A DNA stretch of 64,000 bases. Origin: Dyadobacter sp. CY343 (GTDB taxonomy: Bacteria > Bacteroidota > Bacteroidia > Cytophagales > Spirosomataceae). The stretch spans positions 62,001 through 126,000 of the forward strand of contig NZ_JAJUXK010000007.1 in assembly GCF_021390335.1 (NCBI RefSeq), read 5' to 3'. Both the position numbers and the translations under genes were made by a program. Below are positions 53,771 to 62,282 of the stretch, in pieces. Positions within the stretch are counted from its first letter, which is position 1; each line of letters begins with the position of its first letter. Below the pieces are notes generated by a model that saw only the letters and a program-made list of their open reading frames with translations, had not been told where the DNA came from and searched no databases.

Positions 53771-54622
53771 TTACAGAATTTCGATCTCGAATTGCAATGG
53801 TGTGTAAGCCGGCACCTTAGGGTTACCATTAGCTCCGTATCCAAGAGAAGAAGGAAAAATGATAATCGCTTTTTCCGTTTTTCTCATTCTTCGCACTGCT
53901 CTGTCGAATCCCGGAATCACACCGTTAGTGCCGGTAGTTACTGCAATTGTTCCTTCGTCGAATTTCGTATCGTCCAAGAACTTTCCAACGTATTTAACAC
54001 TGACGGATTTGCCCACACCAAGCGTATCCCCAGTAACCGTGTTGGTTCTGATAATTACCAAATTACTGCTGGTACGCTCAGAAACAGGGAATTGCTTCCT
54101 CGCTAGGAAATCGTCAATTTGCTGTACTTCGGTTCTGGTTTTTACGAATTCAATTTCAAGTCTGATTACAGAATAAGCTGGGATATTTACTCTTTCTGCA
54201 TTGCCGAAAGCCAATGTGTAAGGCAGAAGGAAAGTAGCTTTTTCTCCCGTTTTCATCAAGAATATTCCGCGCTCAAGACCGAAGATATTGGTTGAATAAC
54301 CCTCCGCTGGAAAAGTAAATGTCGAATCGTCTTTGATTGATAAAACCTTCGTTCCATTCAACAGATATCCGTTGATCCTGACAGTTGCCCCGTCCCCTCT
54401 CTTTGGCCGCTGACCATTTGGATTTGACTTTCTGATAATGTAATACAAACCAGAACTATCCTTTATCGCAGAAGATCCTGCGCTGTCTTTTGCGAGAAAC
54501 TCCTGGATCTGAGTCTCATTCTCAGCCATTTTCTCCTCATCCTCGTTGTCGGATTTCATACACCCTGACAAACCTGCCACCATAGCAAGTAAAAAACACA
54601 ATGCTAAATAAGTACGCTTCAT
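53771..54622 (-). CDS. FKBP-type peptidyl-prolyl isomerase lipoprotein, two FKBP domains
   Basis: A 283-residue lipoprotein (signal LALCFLLAMVAGLSGC, C21). Two FKBP domains follow, about residues 60-160 and 185-283, the second with GVIPGFDRAVRRMRKTEKA and SSLGYGANGNPKVP. Such proteins speed proline isomerisation in the periplasm or on the cell surface; GldI of gliding bacteria is a relative, but gliding function cannot be claimed. Confidence 0.9.
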   Translation of the reverse strand: MKRTYLALCFLLAMVAGLSGCMKSDNEDEEKMAENETQIQEFLAKDSAGSSAIKDSSGLYYIIRKSNPNGQRPKRGDGATVRINGYLLNGTKVLSIKDDSTFTFPAEGYSTNIFGLERGIFLMKTGEKATFLLPYTLAFGNAERVNIPAYSVIRLEIEFVKTRTEVQQIDDFLARKQFPVSERTSSNLVIIRTNTVTGDTLGVGKSVSVKYVGKFLDDTKFDEGTIAVTTGTNGVIPGFDRAVRRMRKTEKAIIIFPSSLGYGANGNPKVPAYTPLQFEIEIL

Positions 54623-54703
54623 TTTCTTGTCTTCCTTTCTTTTAAATTAAATGGGAATAATTACTTGCATCGATAGACTCTGCCCAACTGCTATTGGTTG
54701 CAA

Positions 54704-55366
54704 TCATAAAACTGAAACTTCCATAAGTACATTTTTTTCGTAGAATCTGCAAAAGGAAGATAGCGGGCAAACGCCGCATTTCGGGTTTCTTGCTACGCAA
54801 ATATAGCGTCCGTGCAAAATTAGCCAGTGATGCGCTTTATGAACGAGCTGTTTCGGAATATATTTTACCAATATTTTCTCAACACTCAGCGGGGTTTTTG
54901 CGGTACCAGGAACGAGCCCCAAACGATGCGAAACGCGGAATACGTGCGTGTCGACTGCCATAGCAGGCTGGTTAAAAATCACCGACGCAATTACATTGGC
55001 TGTCTTTCGACCAACGCCCGGCAGCTTTTGCAGTTCATCCACGGAAGCCGGCACTTCGGAGCCAAATTGCTCGACCAGCATCCGCGCCATACCCACCAGA
55101 TGCTTACTCTTATTGTTCGGGTAGGATATTGACCGGATGTAAGTAAAAACCTCTTCTGCATTGGAAGCGGCCAGCGCCTCGGGAATGGGAAAACGCTCGA
55201 AAAGCGGCGGCGTCACGATGTTTACACGTTTGTCTGTGCATTGCGCAGACAATATCACCGATACCAGCAATTCGTACGGATTGTTGTAATGTAATTCGGT
55301 TTCAGGTTCAGGGAAGTTATTGGTAAAATAATCCAGAAATAGTCTGAACCGCTCCTGTCTAAGCAT
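54704..55366 (-). CDS. nth: Endonuclease III
   Basis: A base-excision DNA glycosylase/AP lyase for oxidised pyrimidines. The 220-residue protein has the helix-hairpin-helix LPGVGRKTANV with catalytic K121, the aspartate D139 (VDTHVFRV), and the 4Fe-4S cysteines C190, C197, C200 and C206 in the C-x6-C-x2-C-x5-C pattern. All catalytic residues are intact. It stands alone. Confidence 0.97.
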   Translation of the reverse strand: MLRQERFRLFLDYFTNNFPEPETELHYNNPYELLVSVILSAQCTDKRVNIVTPPLFERFPIPEALAASNAEEVFTYIRSISYPNNKSKHLVGMARMLVEQFGSEVPASVDELQKLPGVGRKTANVIASVIFNQPAMAVDTHVFRVSHRLGLVPGTAKTPLSVEKILVKYIPKQLVHKAHHWLILHGRYICVARNPKCGVCPLSSFCRFYEKNVLMEVSVL

Positions 55367-55445
55367 AAATAGGAATCAAAGCTGATAACAACGACAAAAT
55401 CCAGCTATTCAGCGAATAGCTGGTAAAAAGAAAAACCTACCGCCC

Positions 55446-55697
55446 TCAATTATAGAGAAGGGCAATAGGTCTTTTCGACGAGAATTGCTGTGAATATCTG
55501 AAAACTTCCGAGATCACTTTTTCCGAAGGAGTCCGGGTGATTTTGTTCATCTGGGTTTGAATTTCGAGCGAATCCAGATAAAAGTTCATCAGATTATCGT
55601 CAAGAGCAAGCGCCTCAACAATCAGTTCATTTTCATTTTCTGTTGTCTCGGCATATAAATACCTTACAACATCATCGTAGGTAAAAGTTTTTGTCAT
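55446..55697 (-). CDS. Small protein overlapping the ECF sigma gene (possible sigma regulator)
   Basis: An 83-residue protein starting MTKTFTYDDVVRYLYAETTE. I do not recognise a named domain, but the N-terminus resembles the YDDVVRYLYGE-type start of anti-sigma-like proteins. It overlaps the sigma-factor gene upstream by 26 bases, so the two are likely translated together. It lacks a membrane segment and zinc motif, so a classical anti-sigma role is only a guess. Confidence 0.7.
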   Translation of the reverse strand: MTKTFTYDDVVRYLYAETTENENELIVEALALDDNLMNFYLDSLEIQTQMNKITRTPSEKVISEVFRYSQQFSSKRPIALLYN

Positions 55698-56271
55698 ACT
55701 GTGGGGCACGTTGGTTGAATTGCTTACGCAAGTTTATCAACGCGTAACGCATCCTGCCCAATGCCGTATTAATACTCACTCCCGTGGCGTCCGCAATTTC
55801 CTGAAAACTCATGTCCTCATAGTGGCGCATGATCAGTACTTGCTTCTGCACATCAGGTAACCGCTGGATCATCTCCCGCAGTTGTTCATGTGTTTCCTGA
55901 CGAATCTGGATTGACTCAACGGAATCCTCCGAAAAATCCAGCGTATTAAAAACACTGCTTCCGTCTTCGAATACTACATTGGGGTAGCGTTTATCGCGTC
56001 TGAAATAATCAATGGCAAGGTTGTGTGCGATACGTATAATCCATGGCAAAAACTTGCCCTCATCATTATATCTACCTCCTTTTATCGTATCTACGGCCTT
56101 TATAAATGTATCCTGTAATAAATCTTCGGCTACATATTGGTCTTTGACAATTAGATAAATAGTGGTGTATATTCTTGATTTATGGCGTTGAACGAGTTTT
56201 TCGAAAGCTTTCTCGTTCCCACGGATATACAATGTCACCAACTCACTGTCGCTAACTAGGACTTTCTCCAT
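55672..56271 (-). CDS. ECF-type RNA polymerase sigma factor
   Basis: A 199-residue sigma-70 factor with region 2 (EKAFEKLVQRHKSRIYTTIY, DLLQDTFIKAVDTI and LPWIIRIAHNLAIDYFRRDK) and region 4 (EDMSFQEIADATGVSINTAL). Different in sequence from the sigma gene at 16459. It overlaps a small unknown gene downstream. No clear consensus promoter was found in the 382 bases upstream. Confidence 0.93.
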   Translation of the reverse strand: MEKVLVSDSELVTLYIRGNEKAFEKLVQRHKSRIYTTIYLIVKDQYVAEDLLQDTFIKAVDTIKGGRYNDEGKFLPWIIRIAHNLAIDYFRRDKRYPNVVFEDGSSVFNTLDFSEDSVESIQIRQETHEQLREMIQRLPDVQKQVLIMRHYEDMSFQEIADATGVSINTALGRMRYALINLRKQFNQRAPQYDKNFYLR

Positions 56272-56653
56272 TTTTATTATTCGATTTAGTTAACGTAGAG
56301 CGGTTCTCCGATATTGTTTCTCCTTTCTGTCTGGTGATAAAAATGAAATAATTATCTGTATTTGAAATTATACGATTCAAAGAAATAGATTTAGCAAATA
56401 ATTTGCAAATGTTTGGGTTTCTTTTTTCGGGAAATTGTTTTCCGTTAACACATGTTAACAACCAGGGCATATTTTCGTATATATTCGATCCGTCACGATA
56501 CCTTCTGTTCTTTTAGCAACAAATTATAGAATTTATCAAATAGACATACGCTCGATTTGCCTGAACGGATTTACCTGGCGACACAATTATTTTTACACAG
56601 AAACCGAACAGTAAAATTTAACTTTTCCAATAAATATTGAACTATTGCCAGAT
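56272..56653. other. Long intergenic region without gene
   Basis: 382 bases, AT-rich, between the divergent ECF sigma gene and the YjjG-type gene. It contains a 13-base palindrome GCAAATAATTTGC at 56394-56406. I saw no TAnnTTTG box, RNA gene or long hairpin. It probably carries the divergent promoters. Confidence 0.5.
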
Positions 56654-57349
56654 ATGAAATACACGCATATTTTTTTTGATCTGGATCATACACTCTGGGA
56701 TTTCGAAAAGAATTCATCGGAATCCCTGGAAGAGATTTTTCACCGTTTGGCTCTCGAGCAACACGGAATCCAGTCAAAGGACGCATTTATTACTTGTTTC
56801 CTCAAAATTAATACGGCATTGTGGGATGCTTTCGACCGGGGACAGTTGCACCATACCTATATACGTGAGCAACGGTTTAAACTGGTCTTCGCGGAACTGG
56901 GCGTCCAGTGCCCGGATAATCATGACGAGATTGGTGAAATGTACCTGCGGGCGCTGCCGGATAAAAAGCATTTGCTGGAAGGAGCACTCGATCTGTTAAC
57001 CTACGCCCAGGCTGCAGGGTACCGGATGCATATTATTACAAATGGTTTTAATGAGATCCAGGTACGGAAGATAGCCAGTTCGGAGATCAATCACTTTTTT
57101 GAGAATGTCATCACATTCGACACTGCAAATGCTAAAAAGCCGGATCGGAAGATATTTGAATTTGCTATGGAAACCGCAGGTGCCTCCGCTGAGGAAAGTA
57201 TTATGGTCGGAGATAACTGGGTTGCGGATATTATGGGGGCCAAACAGGTTGGAATAGATACTGTTTACCTTAACCCGGCCGGATTGCAGTTTGACGAGGC
57301 ACCGACCTACGACATTCGCAGACTGGAAGAACTACTGCTTATCCTTTAA
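56654..57349 (+). CDS. YjjG-family HAD hydrolase (pyrimidine nucleotidase type)
   Basis: A 231-residue HAD phosphatase with a helical cap. Motif I is IFFDLDHTLWDFEKNSSESL, motif II ITNGF, motif III AKKPDRKIFE and motif IV VGDNWVADIMGAKQVGID. YjjG-type enzymes dephosphorylate non-canonical pyrimidine nucleotides. The ATG at 56654 is chosen over a TTG three codons earlier. Confidence 0.9.
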   Translation: MKYTHIFFDLDHTLWDFEKNSSESLEEIFHRLALEQHGIQSKDAFITCFLKINTALWDAFDRGQLHHTYIREQRFKLVFAELGVQCPDNHDEIGEMYLRALPDKKHLLEGALDLLTYAQAAGYRMHIITNGFNEIQVRKIASSEINHFFENVITFDTANAKKPDRKIFEFAMETAGASAEESIMVGDNWVADIMGAKQVGIDTVYLNPAGLQFDEAPTYDIRRLEELLLIL

Positions 57350-57354
57350 CCGAA

Positions 57355-58179
57355 CTAATATTGATACAACACAGGATTTAGCTCGCTGTCCGCTGGTCCG
57401 CCCACCGGCCTGGATAGCAACCAAGTTTCCCAGTCGGCCTGCTGGTACTCGTTTCTTGGCTGCACAATTTGCTGGTCCTCGTCCATGTAAATCATGGTCA
57501 TCACCTTACGCGGCCGGCCGGATACATTTGCTCCCGCGCGGTGGAACAACCAGCCCGCATGAAAGCTCACTTCGCCCAGTTCGAAAGGAGTTTCATTCAA
57601 TGTGAATTGTTTCAGTTGCTCGTTCATCAGCGCTTCGCTTTCGTCACTGATTTCGACGTCGCGACCTATTTCTACGTGGTGACTTTTTTCTGCAAATGCC
57701 AGCGGCCCCATTTCCATTAAAGTTTCCTGAAGAGGAATCCATACCGTAACAGTTTTGGGAGAAGAAAGTGGCCAGTAAAACTGATCCGCATGCCAGGGCG
57801 TAATGCCGCCGGAAGATTCCTTATATAAAGCCTGATCGTGGTAAAGCCGCACGCCTTTCACCTGCAACAGGTCAGTCGCGATCCGGGCCAGCCTTTTGGA
57901 AAAAACAAACTCTTTTGCTTCCTCACTTTCGCGCCACAAGTTCATCACCTGCAGGAATGCCCGCTCGTAAGTCGTGCGTTCTTCCATTGGCTTCGTCAAT
58001 TTGTTCAGCTTGAATACCAGATCGGTGATTATAGCTCCGTAATGTTCGAGCAATTGCGGGCTGAGCACGTTTTTGAGTTTTACGTATCCGTAGGTTTCGA
58101 AATGTGTAATCGCTTCTTGCGGAACTGCAAACGGTTCGGAAAGCTCGCTCTGAATCAAATCGTATTGTAGTTGGGCCAT
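57355..58179 (-). CDS. Phytanoyl-CoA dioxygenase family protein
   Basis: A 274-residue non-haem Fe(II)/2-oxoglutarate-dependent dioxygenase. The iron triad is visible as H130-x-D132 (ITPWHADQFYWP) and H213 (WLFHRAGANVS), with the arginine R224 region supplying the 2-oxoglutarate contact. The substrate is unknown; relatives hydroxylate fatty acids, antibiotics or ectoine. The ATG at 58179 is chosen over an upstream TTG. Its stop is 5 bases from that of the YjjG-type gene. Confidence 0.88.
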   Translation of the reverse strand: MAQLQYDLIQSELSEPFAVPQEAITHFETYGYVKLKNVLSPQLLEHYGAIITDLVFKLNKLTKPMEERTTYERAFLQVMNLWRESEEAKEFVFSKRLARIATDLLQVKGVRLYHDQALYKESSGGITPWHADQFYWPLSSPKTVTVWIPLQETLMEMGPLAFAEKSHHVEIGRDVEISDESEALMNEQLKQFTLNETPFELGEVSFHAGWLFHRAGANVSGRPRKVMTMIYMDEDQQIVQPRNEYQQADWETWLLSRPVGGPADSELNPVLYQY

Positions 58180-58228
58180 GATCAAGTCTTTTTCAGTTAA
58201 AAAAAGATTGCATTCAGCGAAAACTACC

Positions 58229-59119
58229 TTAGTGATCCTGTTCGTAAAATTTAATTTTTTTCTCGCGCAGAAAGCTTTTGATCACATCCACATGCACGCA
58301 TTGACCTACATTCAAAAAAGGATAATTGGAAACCTGCTTTCGCTGACCTTCCGAAATCACTTCCCTATTGACCTGGTCAAAACCCAGGTGCAGGTGCCGG
58401 GTTGCGCTTTGCATTCCGTAGATGACACCATTTGGATCAAAAAGCGGCCCGCCGCTCTGGCCGCGCAAGCCGGGGGTACTCATTTCAATACCTGTTACTT
58501 CATTTGCCTCGCCAATATGTCGGGTAATAATGCCGTCGATCGGGAAACTGGGGGTTTTGGAGCGGCCTGCTTTTGTCCATTCAATATCTCCGGAATTTTT
58601 ATTGTACTGATAATTTGTAAACTCGGGAAAAGGATAACCCAGCCGGCATAAGTACCTGCCTTGTCGCACAGCGCGCGAATCTTTCAGAAAATGCGCGTGG
58701 CCCTGGTATTGAATGGATTCGAAATCACGAAACTGGATAACCGCCAGATCCTGGGTAGGATGCAAATGGATGGAGAGCGCTTTGTAAGCCGAAACGCACT
58801 GGATAAAGTTGAAAAGAATGCGGATGGGATTCACCGAGTTGATCCGGTATTTGGTTTCCAGGCTGAGCCGCTGCGTTTCGAAACCGGGGTCTTTTTCAAA
58901 TTTCCGTAATTCACCCCTGAATTTGAGATAGTTCTCGTAGATCGCATTCGCATGCAAAATCTGCTTTGCGACGTGCCTGCATGTAATTGCAAATCCGTCC
59001 TCGTTCACGAAAAACAAAGTGGCGGTTCCAGGTACAATATCACTTCCCGAGTAATATCTGAAAATAAAATGGATCGGACGGGTGAACTGATCTACTCTCT
59101 CAATAGCTCCAACAAACAT
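58229..59119 (-). CDS. Cytoplasmic trypsin-like serine protease
   Basis: A 296-residue protein with a chymotrypsin-fold catalytic triad: H49 (CRHVAKQI), D124 (QDLAVIQFRDF) and S222 (GLRGQSGGPLFD). It lacks a signal peptide and transmembrane segment, unlike secreted HtrA/Deg proteases, and has no PDZ domain. So it is likely cytoplasmic; its target is unknown. Stand-alone trypsin-like proteases of this kind occur in some defence-type loci, but there is no such context here. Confidence 0.82.
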   Translation of the reverse strand: MFVGAIERVDQFTRPIHFIFRYYSGSDIVPGTATLFFVNEDGFAITCRHVAKQILHANAIYENYLKFRGELRKFEKDPGFETQRLSLETKYRINSVNPIRILFNFIQCVSAYKALSIHLHPTQDLAVIQFRDFESIQYQGHAHFLKDSRAVRQGRYLCRLGYPFPEFTNYQYNKNSGDIEWTKAGRSKTPSFPIDGIITRHIGEANEVTGIEMSTPGLRGQSGGPLFDPNGVIYGMQSATRHLHLGFDQVNREVISEGQRKQVSNYPFLNVGQCVHVDVIKSFLREKKIKFYEQDH

Positions 59120-59143
59120 GTCGGCAAATGTAGTAAACCAATC

Positions 59144-59683
59144 TCATTTGTGGGTGAAAGGAACCAGCGCTTCTGTCTGATCCCAGCTTAATATCATATT
59201 TACACCTTCGGGTATATCTTCAAAATAGATATTAAATTGCTCCTGAACAGTGGGGCGGATCCGAATTGGAACTTCAACCTGCATTACATTTTTCCCGTCA
59301 TTGTATTCGGTACCCCATTGCCCGGTTTCTGCATTGAGAATAATCTTCCAGGTACTTTGCCCCGGAACGGAATACAGCGAGTAAGTGCCCGCCTTAACAG
59401 GCTTCCCCGCCATTAATATATCCTCTTGAAATTCGATCAAAGTCGCTTCGTTGGCCCCTGTTCGCCACACTTTTCCGTAAGGAGACAGTGCATTATCCTT
59501 ATCCCTGCCAAAAATCAATCTTCCTTTTTTGCTTGGCCTGCTATAAGTAACCTTGATGCCCGCAACTTTAGATGTTTCCGCTACTGCCTCCGGGCTGAAT
59601 GATTTGGTGTACATTCTCACGCCGGCAAACGCGATCAATCCCAGAACCATAATCCCTAACCCGATCAGTAGCGCTTTCTTCAT
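59144..59683 (-). CDS. DUF2911 membrane-anchored protein
   Basis: A 179-residue protein with an N-terminal membrane segment or uncleaved signal (LLIGLGIMVLGLIAFAGVR). The DUF2911 signature is clear: GRLIFGRDKDNALSPYGKVW, RTGANEATLIEF and AGTYSLYSVPGQ. Function unknown, common in Bacteroidetes. It starts 3 bases after the upstream DUF6089 stop and is the last of three genes in the unit. Confidence 0.9.
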   Translation of the reverse strand: MKKALLIGLGIMVLGLIAFAGVRMYTKSFSPEAVAETSKVAGIKVTYSRPSKKGRLIFGRDKDNALSPYGKVWRTGANEATLIEFQEDILMAGKPVKAGTYSLYSVPGQSTWKIILNAETGQWGTEYNDGKNVMQVEVPIRIRPTVQEQFNIYFEDIPEGVNMILSWDQTEALVPFTHK

Positions 59684-59686
59684 AGA

Positions 59687-60388
59687 TCAGGGACAGACGA
59701 TTTTGTAAAAAGTGTAGGTTACCGATAATCGGAGATAATAGTAGTTGTCTTTCAGTGAAGGGTCACCCTGTATCAACTTGTCGGTTGCGACTGGCTTGCC
59801 GCCGAGATCATCGAGAAAATCAGTAAAAGTTTTTCTTGCACCATATTCAATACCAATATTCCACGGCCGGCGAACTTGGTATTTGATACCAACACCATAA
59901 GGCAGCGTAAATGTGGATGTTTTGTAAGGATTGCTCTGCACTTTGGGATCAAACTTTGAATACCCGATCCCACCAAATAAATACGGACTCCAGTTGACAG
60001 CAAACCTGCGTTCCTGGAAATTCAGAAAGTTATATTCCGCGACTGCGCTTCCTTCAAATATCCTGGTTGTGAAAGATTTGTTTCTCGCAAGCTGGAAAGG
60101 ATCGTCACTGTGCTTGTCATCCGCACCGATAATACCTCCCGCAATTTCAGCGCGAAGTGACAATGCCTGATTGGGATTGAACCGAAAAAATAAACTGCCG
60201 GCGGGCTTGATGAATCGAATTCTTTGTGAGGGAGCAATATCTCCTTTGTAGTTAAAACCCCCTATTCCAGCTCCCAGCTCGATCTTCTGGGCAATGGTAT
60301 TTGTATTAATTGCGGTAAAAAAATAAATACCTGCCGACAAGAAGTAGAGCAAGTATTTATCAATGTAGTTTCTAAAAGAATATTTCAA
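59687..60388 (-). CDS. DUF6089-type outer-membrane protein
   Basis: A 233-residue exported barrel-like protein (signal YLLYFLSAGIYFFTA). The strand-rich body carries GAGIGGFNYKGDIAPS near the start and YGARKTFTDFLDDLGGK near the end. It resembles the upstream gene (TFTDYLDDVAGK there), so they are tandem paralogues. The start is a TTG at 60388, because a stop lies three codons upstream and no ATG exists before the signal peptide. It lies 9 bases after that gene. Confidence 0.82.
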   Translation of the reverse strand: MKYSFRNYIDKYLLYFLSAGIYFFTAINTNTIAQKIELGAGIGGFNYKGDIAPSQRIRFIKPAGSLFFRFNPNQALSLRAEIAGGIIGADDKHSDDPFQLARNKSFTTRIFEGSAVAEYNFLNFQERRFAVNWSPYLFGGIGYSKFDPKVQSNPYKTSTFTLPYGVGIKYQVRRPWNIGIEYGARKTFTDFLDDLGGKPVATDKLIQGDPSLKDNYYYLRLSVTYTFYKIVCP

Positions 60389-60397
60389 AGTGTGCCT

Positions 60398-61408
60398 TTA
60401 TTTTAAAGGAGGACATTTAATTTGAGAAGGCAGCATATAGTTGATATGGATCATACCAAAAAGATAATTGTCCTTCAATTTGGGGCTATATCCGCGTGCA
60501 CTTCCCGGCGCACCATAACCCGTAGCAGGAAGTGCCGCGAAAGGATCAGCTGCATCTATCTGGTAATTCACCTGCAAAAATTTCTTCAAAGACTCGGTTC
60601 TGTCAGCGCCTTTTCTCACTGCAATTGGATTAGTAGAACGGTTGGCTACTGTCGCGGCCAACGGATCATCCGCAAACAAAGCCGGATCTGCATACTTTCC
60701 TGCAACATCATCCAGGTAGTCGGTAAAAGTTTTCCTGAAACCCAGCTCAGCTGAAATATCGAATCTTGAATTGATTTTATACCGAACTCCGATTCCTACC
60801 GGTATTGCAAACTGTACCAACGAATACGGTTTGGCATAACCTTCATTTCCCTGACCCTCTGTACCCAGCGGCTGCAATTTAACCCAATCTCCGTCAAGTG
60901 AATCGAGCGCCTTAGGATTGTGGGCTGTTAATGCGACGCCGGCAAACAGATAGGCACCAAACTGCGGGCGTCTGTCGTAACTGCGACCATCGGGAATTAA
61001 TTTAAAAATACCCTGAACCGAAAACTCTTTCAGATCATTGCGGAAATGCAGGTTTCTGGCATAAAATACGTTGCTCTCATATTTTGAGCCGCGGTTCATT
61101 ATATAATCGTCGCCCGCGATTCTCGCATAAGTAAAGCTGGCCCTGGCGCCGAGTCGTGGTGTAAAGTGCCTTGTGTAGTTACCCCCGATACTCCAACGCA
61201 CCATTTTGAACATCGAAGCGAGTGGTCTTCTGTAAGGTGCCATATCGCCAAAATAGCTGGAAGTACCGATACCAAAACCTGCCGTAGAATATGGGACAAA
61301 AATAGCCCGGCTCTGGGCCTGAGATTCTTTGCCTGCTATGAATAGTCCAAGAGTAAAAATCAACGCCAGCGTCCCGGGTACTGTCTTGAATTCAAAATTT
61401 CTACGCAT
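60398..61408 (-). CDS. DUF6089-type outer-membrane protein, longer paralogue
   Basis: A 336-residue exported protein. The ATG at 61408 gives a signal peptide (TLALIFTLGLFIAGKESQA). The body includes GFGIGTSSYFGDMAPYRRPL and the shared ELGFRKTFTDYLDDVAGK segment, and ends in an Asn/Pro-rich loop and IHINYMLPSQIKCPP. It is longer than its tandem paralogue by a variable insert. It is the first gene of the three-gene unit with the second DUF6089 and DUF2911. Function unknown. Confidence 0.82.
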   Translation of the reverse strand: MRRNFEFKTVPGTLALIFTLGLFIAGKESQAQSRAIFVPYSTAGFGIGTSSYFGDMAPYRRPLASMFKMVRWSIGGNYTRHFTPRLGARASFTYARIAGDDYIMNRGSKYESNVFYARNLHFRNDLKEFSVQGIFKLIPDGRSYDRRPQFGAYLFAGVALTAHNPKALDSLDGDWVKLQPLGTEGQGNEGYAKPYSLVQFAIPVGIGVRYKINSRFDISAELGFRKTFTDYLDDVAGKYADPALFADDPLAATVANRSTNPIAVRKGADRTESLKKFLQVNYQIDAADPFAALPATGYGAPGSARGYSPKLKDNYLFGMIHINYMLPSQIKCPPLK

Positions 61409-61553
61409 TTTCAAATCGTTTTTTTGCAAAAATAGGATAGTTGTTGATTTTCTTCAGAGTGTATCACCATTTGAACGTATTTCCGATAAAATTATTTGTA
61501 GCGGCTCTAATTTTTAGAAATACCTGCGACAACACATTCACAGACGTTTTAAA

Positions 61554-61583
61554 TTGACCTCAACTAAAACTTTGCTATCATTG
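61554..61583 (+). promoter_or_regulatory. Promoter of the ABC transporter operon
   Basis: TTG at 61554-61556, 19 bases, then TATCATTG at 61576-61583, one mismatch from TAnnTTTG. The predicted start of transcription is about 61589, 17 bases before the ATPase ATG. Confidence 0.5.
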
Positions 61584-61605
61584 CAGACCAAAAAAGATCC
61601 GGGAA

Positions 61606-62232
61606 ATGATTACGAGTCACAATTTGAAATTTTCCTATTCTGCTCAAAAAAAATTTCAATTTCCTGATATCAGCTGCGGTGACAGAGAAACTTTGCTGAT
61701 CCTGGGACAATCGGGAAAAGGGAAAACCACCCTGTTGCACCTGCTGGCACTCCTGCTACAACCCGAATCCGGCGAAGTGATTATTGGCGGAAGGTCGATC
61801 AAGCACCTGTCGCATGAACAAATCGCACTGATCCGGGCAAAGACTATTGGGATTATTTACCAGCGGGCGCATTTTGTAAGTGCATTGTCGGTAATTGACA
61901 ATATGCTGTTGTCCAACTTTCTGGCAGAAAAAGATCAGGATCGGAAAAAGGCAATCTACCTGGCCAACGAGCTTGGTTTCGCAGAACATTTGTCTAAGAA
62001 AACATCGCAGCTCAGTCAGGGTGAACAGCAGCGGGTAAGTATTGCGAGGGCATTAATGAATGATCCGAATGTGATTTTGGCGGATGAACCTACATCCAGC
62101 CTCGACGATATCAATTGCCAGCGTGTAATCGATCTTTTAAAAGCACAATCAGCTTCCATAGGAGCCAGTCTCGTCGTGGTAACGCACGATCAGCGACTGA
62201 AAAGCGAATTTTCGAATCAGGTAATTTTATAG
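61606..62232 (+). CDS. ABC transporter ATP-binding protein (LolD/MacB type)
   Basis: A 208-residue ABC ATPase. Walker A GQSGKGKTT is at 34-42, the Q-loop Q86, the signature LSQGEQQR at 136-143 and Walker B VILADE at 156-161, all intact. It belongs to the LolD/MacB-type group that works with FtsX-like permeases to push lipoproteins or other cargo. The permease gene follows after 50 bases. Confidence 0.93.
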   Translation: MITSHNLKFSYSAQKKFQFPDISCGDRETLLILGQSGKGKTTLLHLLALLLQPESGEVIIGGRSIKHLSHEQIALIRAKTIGIIYQRAHFVSALSVIDNMLLSNFLAEKDQDRKKAIYLANELGFAEHLSKKTSQLSQGEQQRVSIARALMNDPNVILADEPTSSLDDINCQRVIDLLKAQSASIGASLVVVTHDQRLKSEFSNQVIL

Positions 62233-62282
62233 CCTTGCGCAAATGCTGCTGCGGCCGGGCTCGCAAGTCAAACTAACAAGCA

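Noticed and set aside
56394..56406. GCAAATAATTTGC as a regulator site
   Set aside because: A single AT-rich palindrome without second copy is weak evidence.
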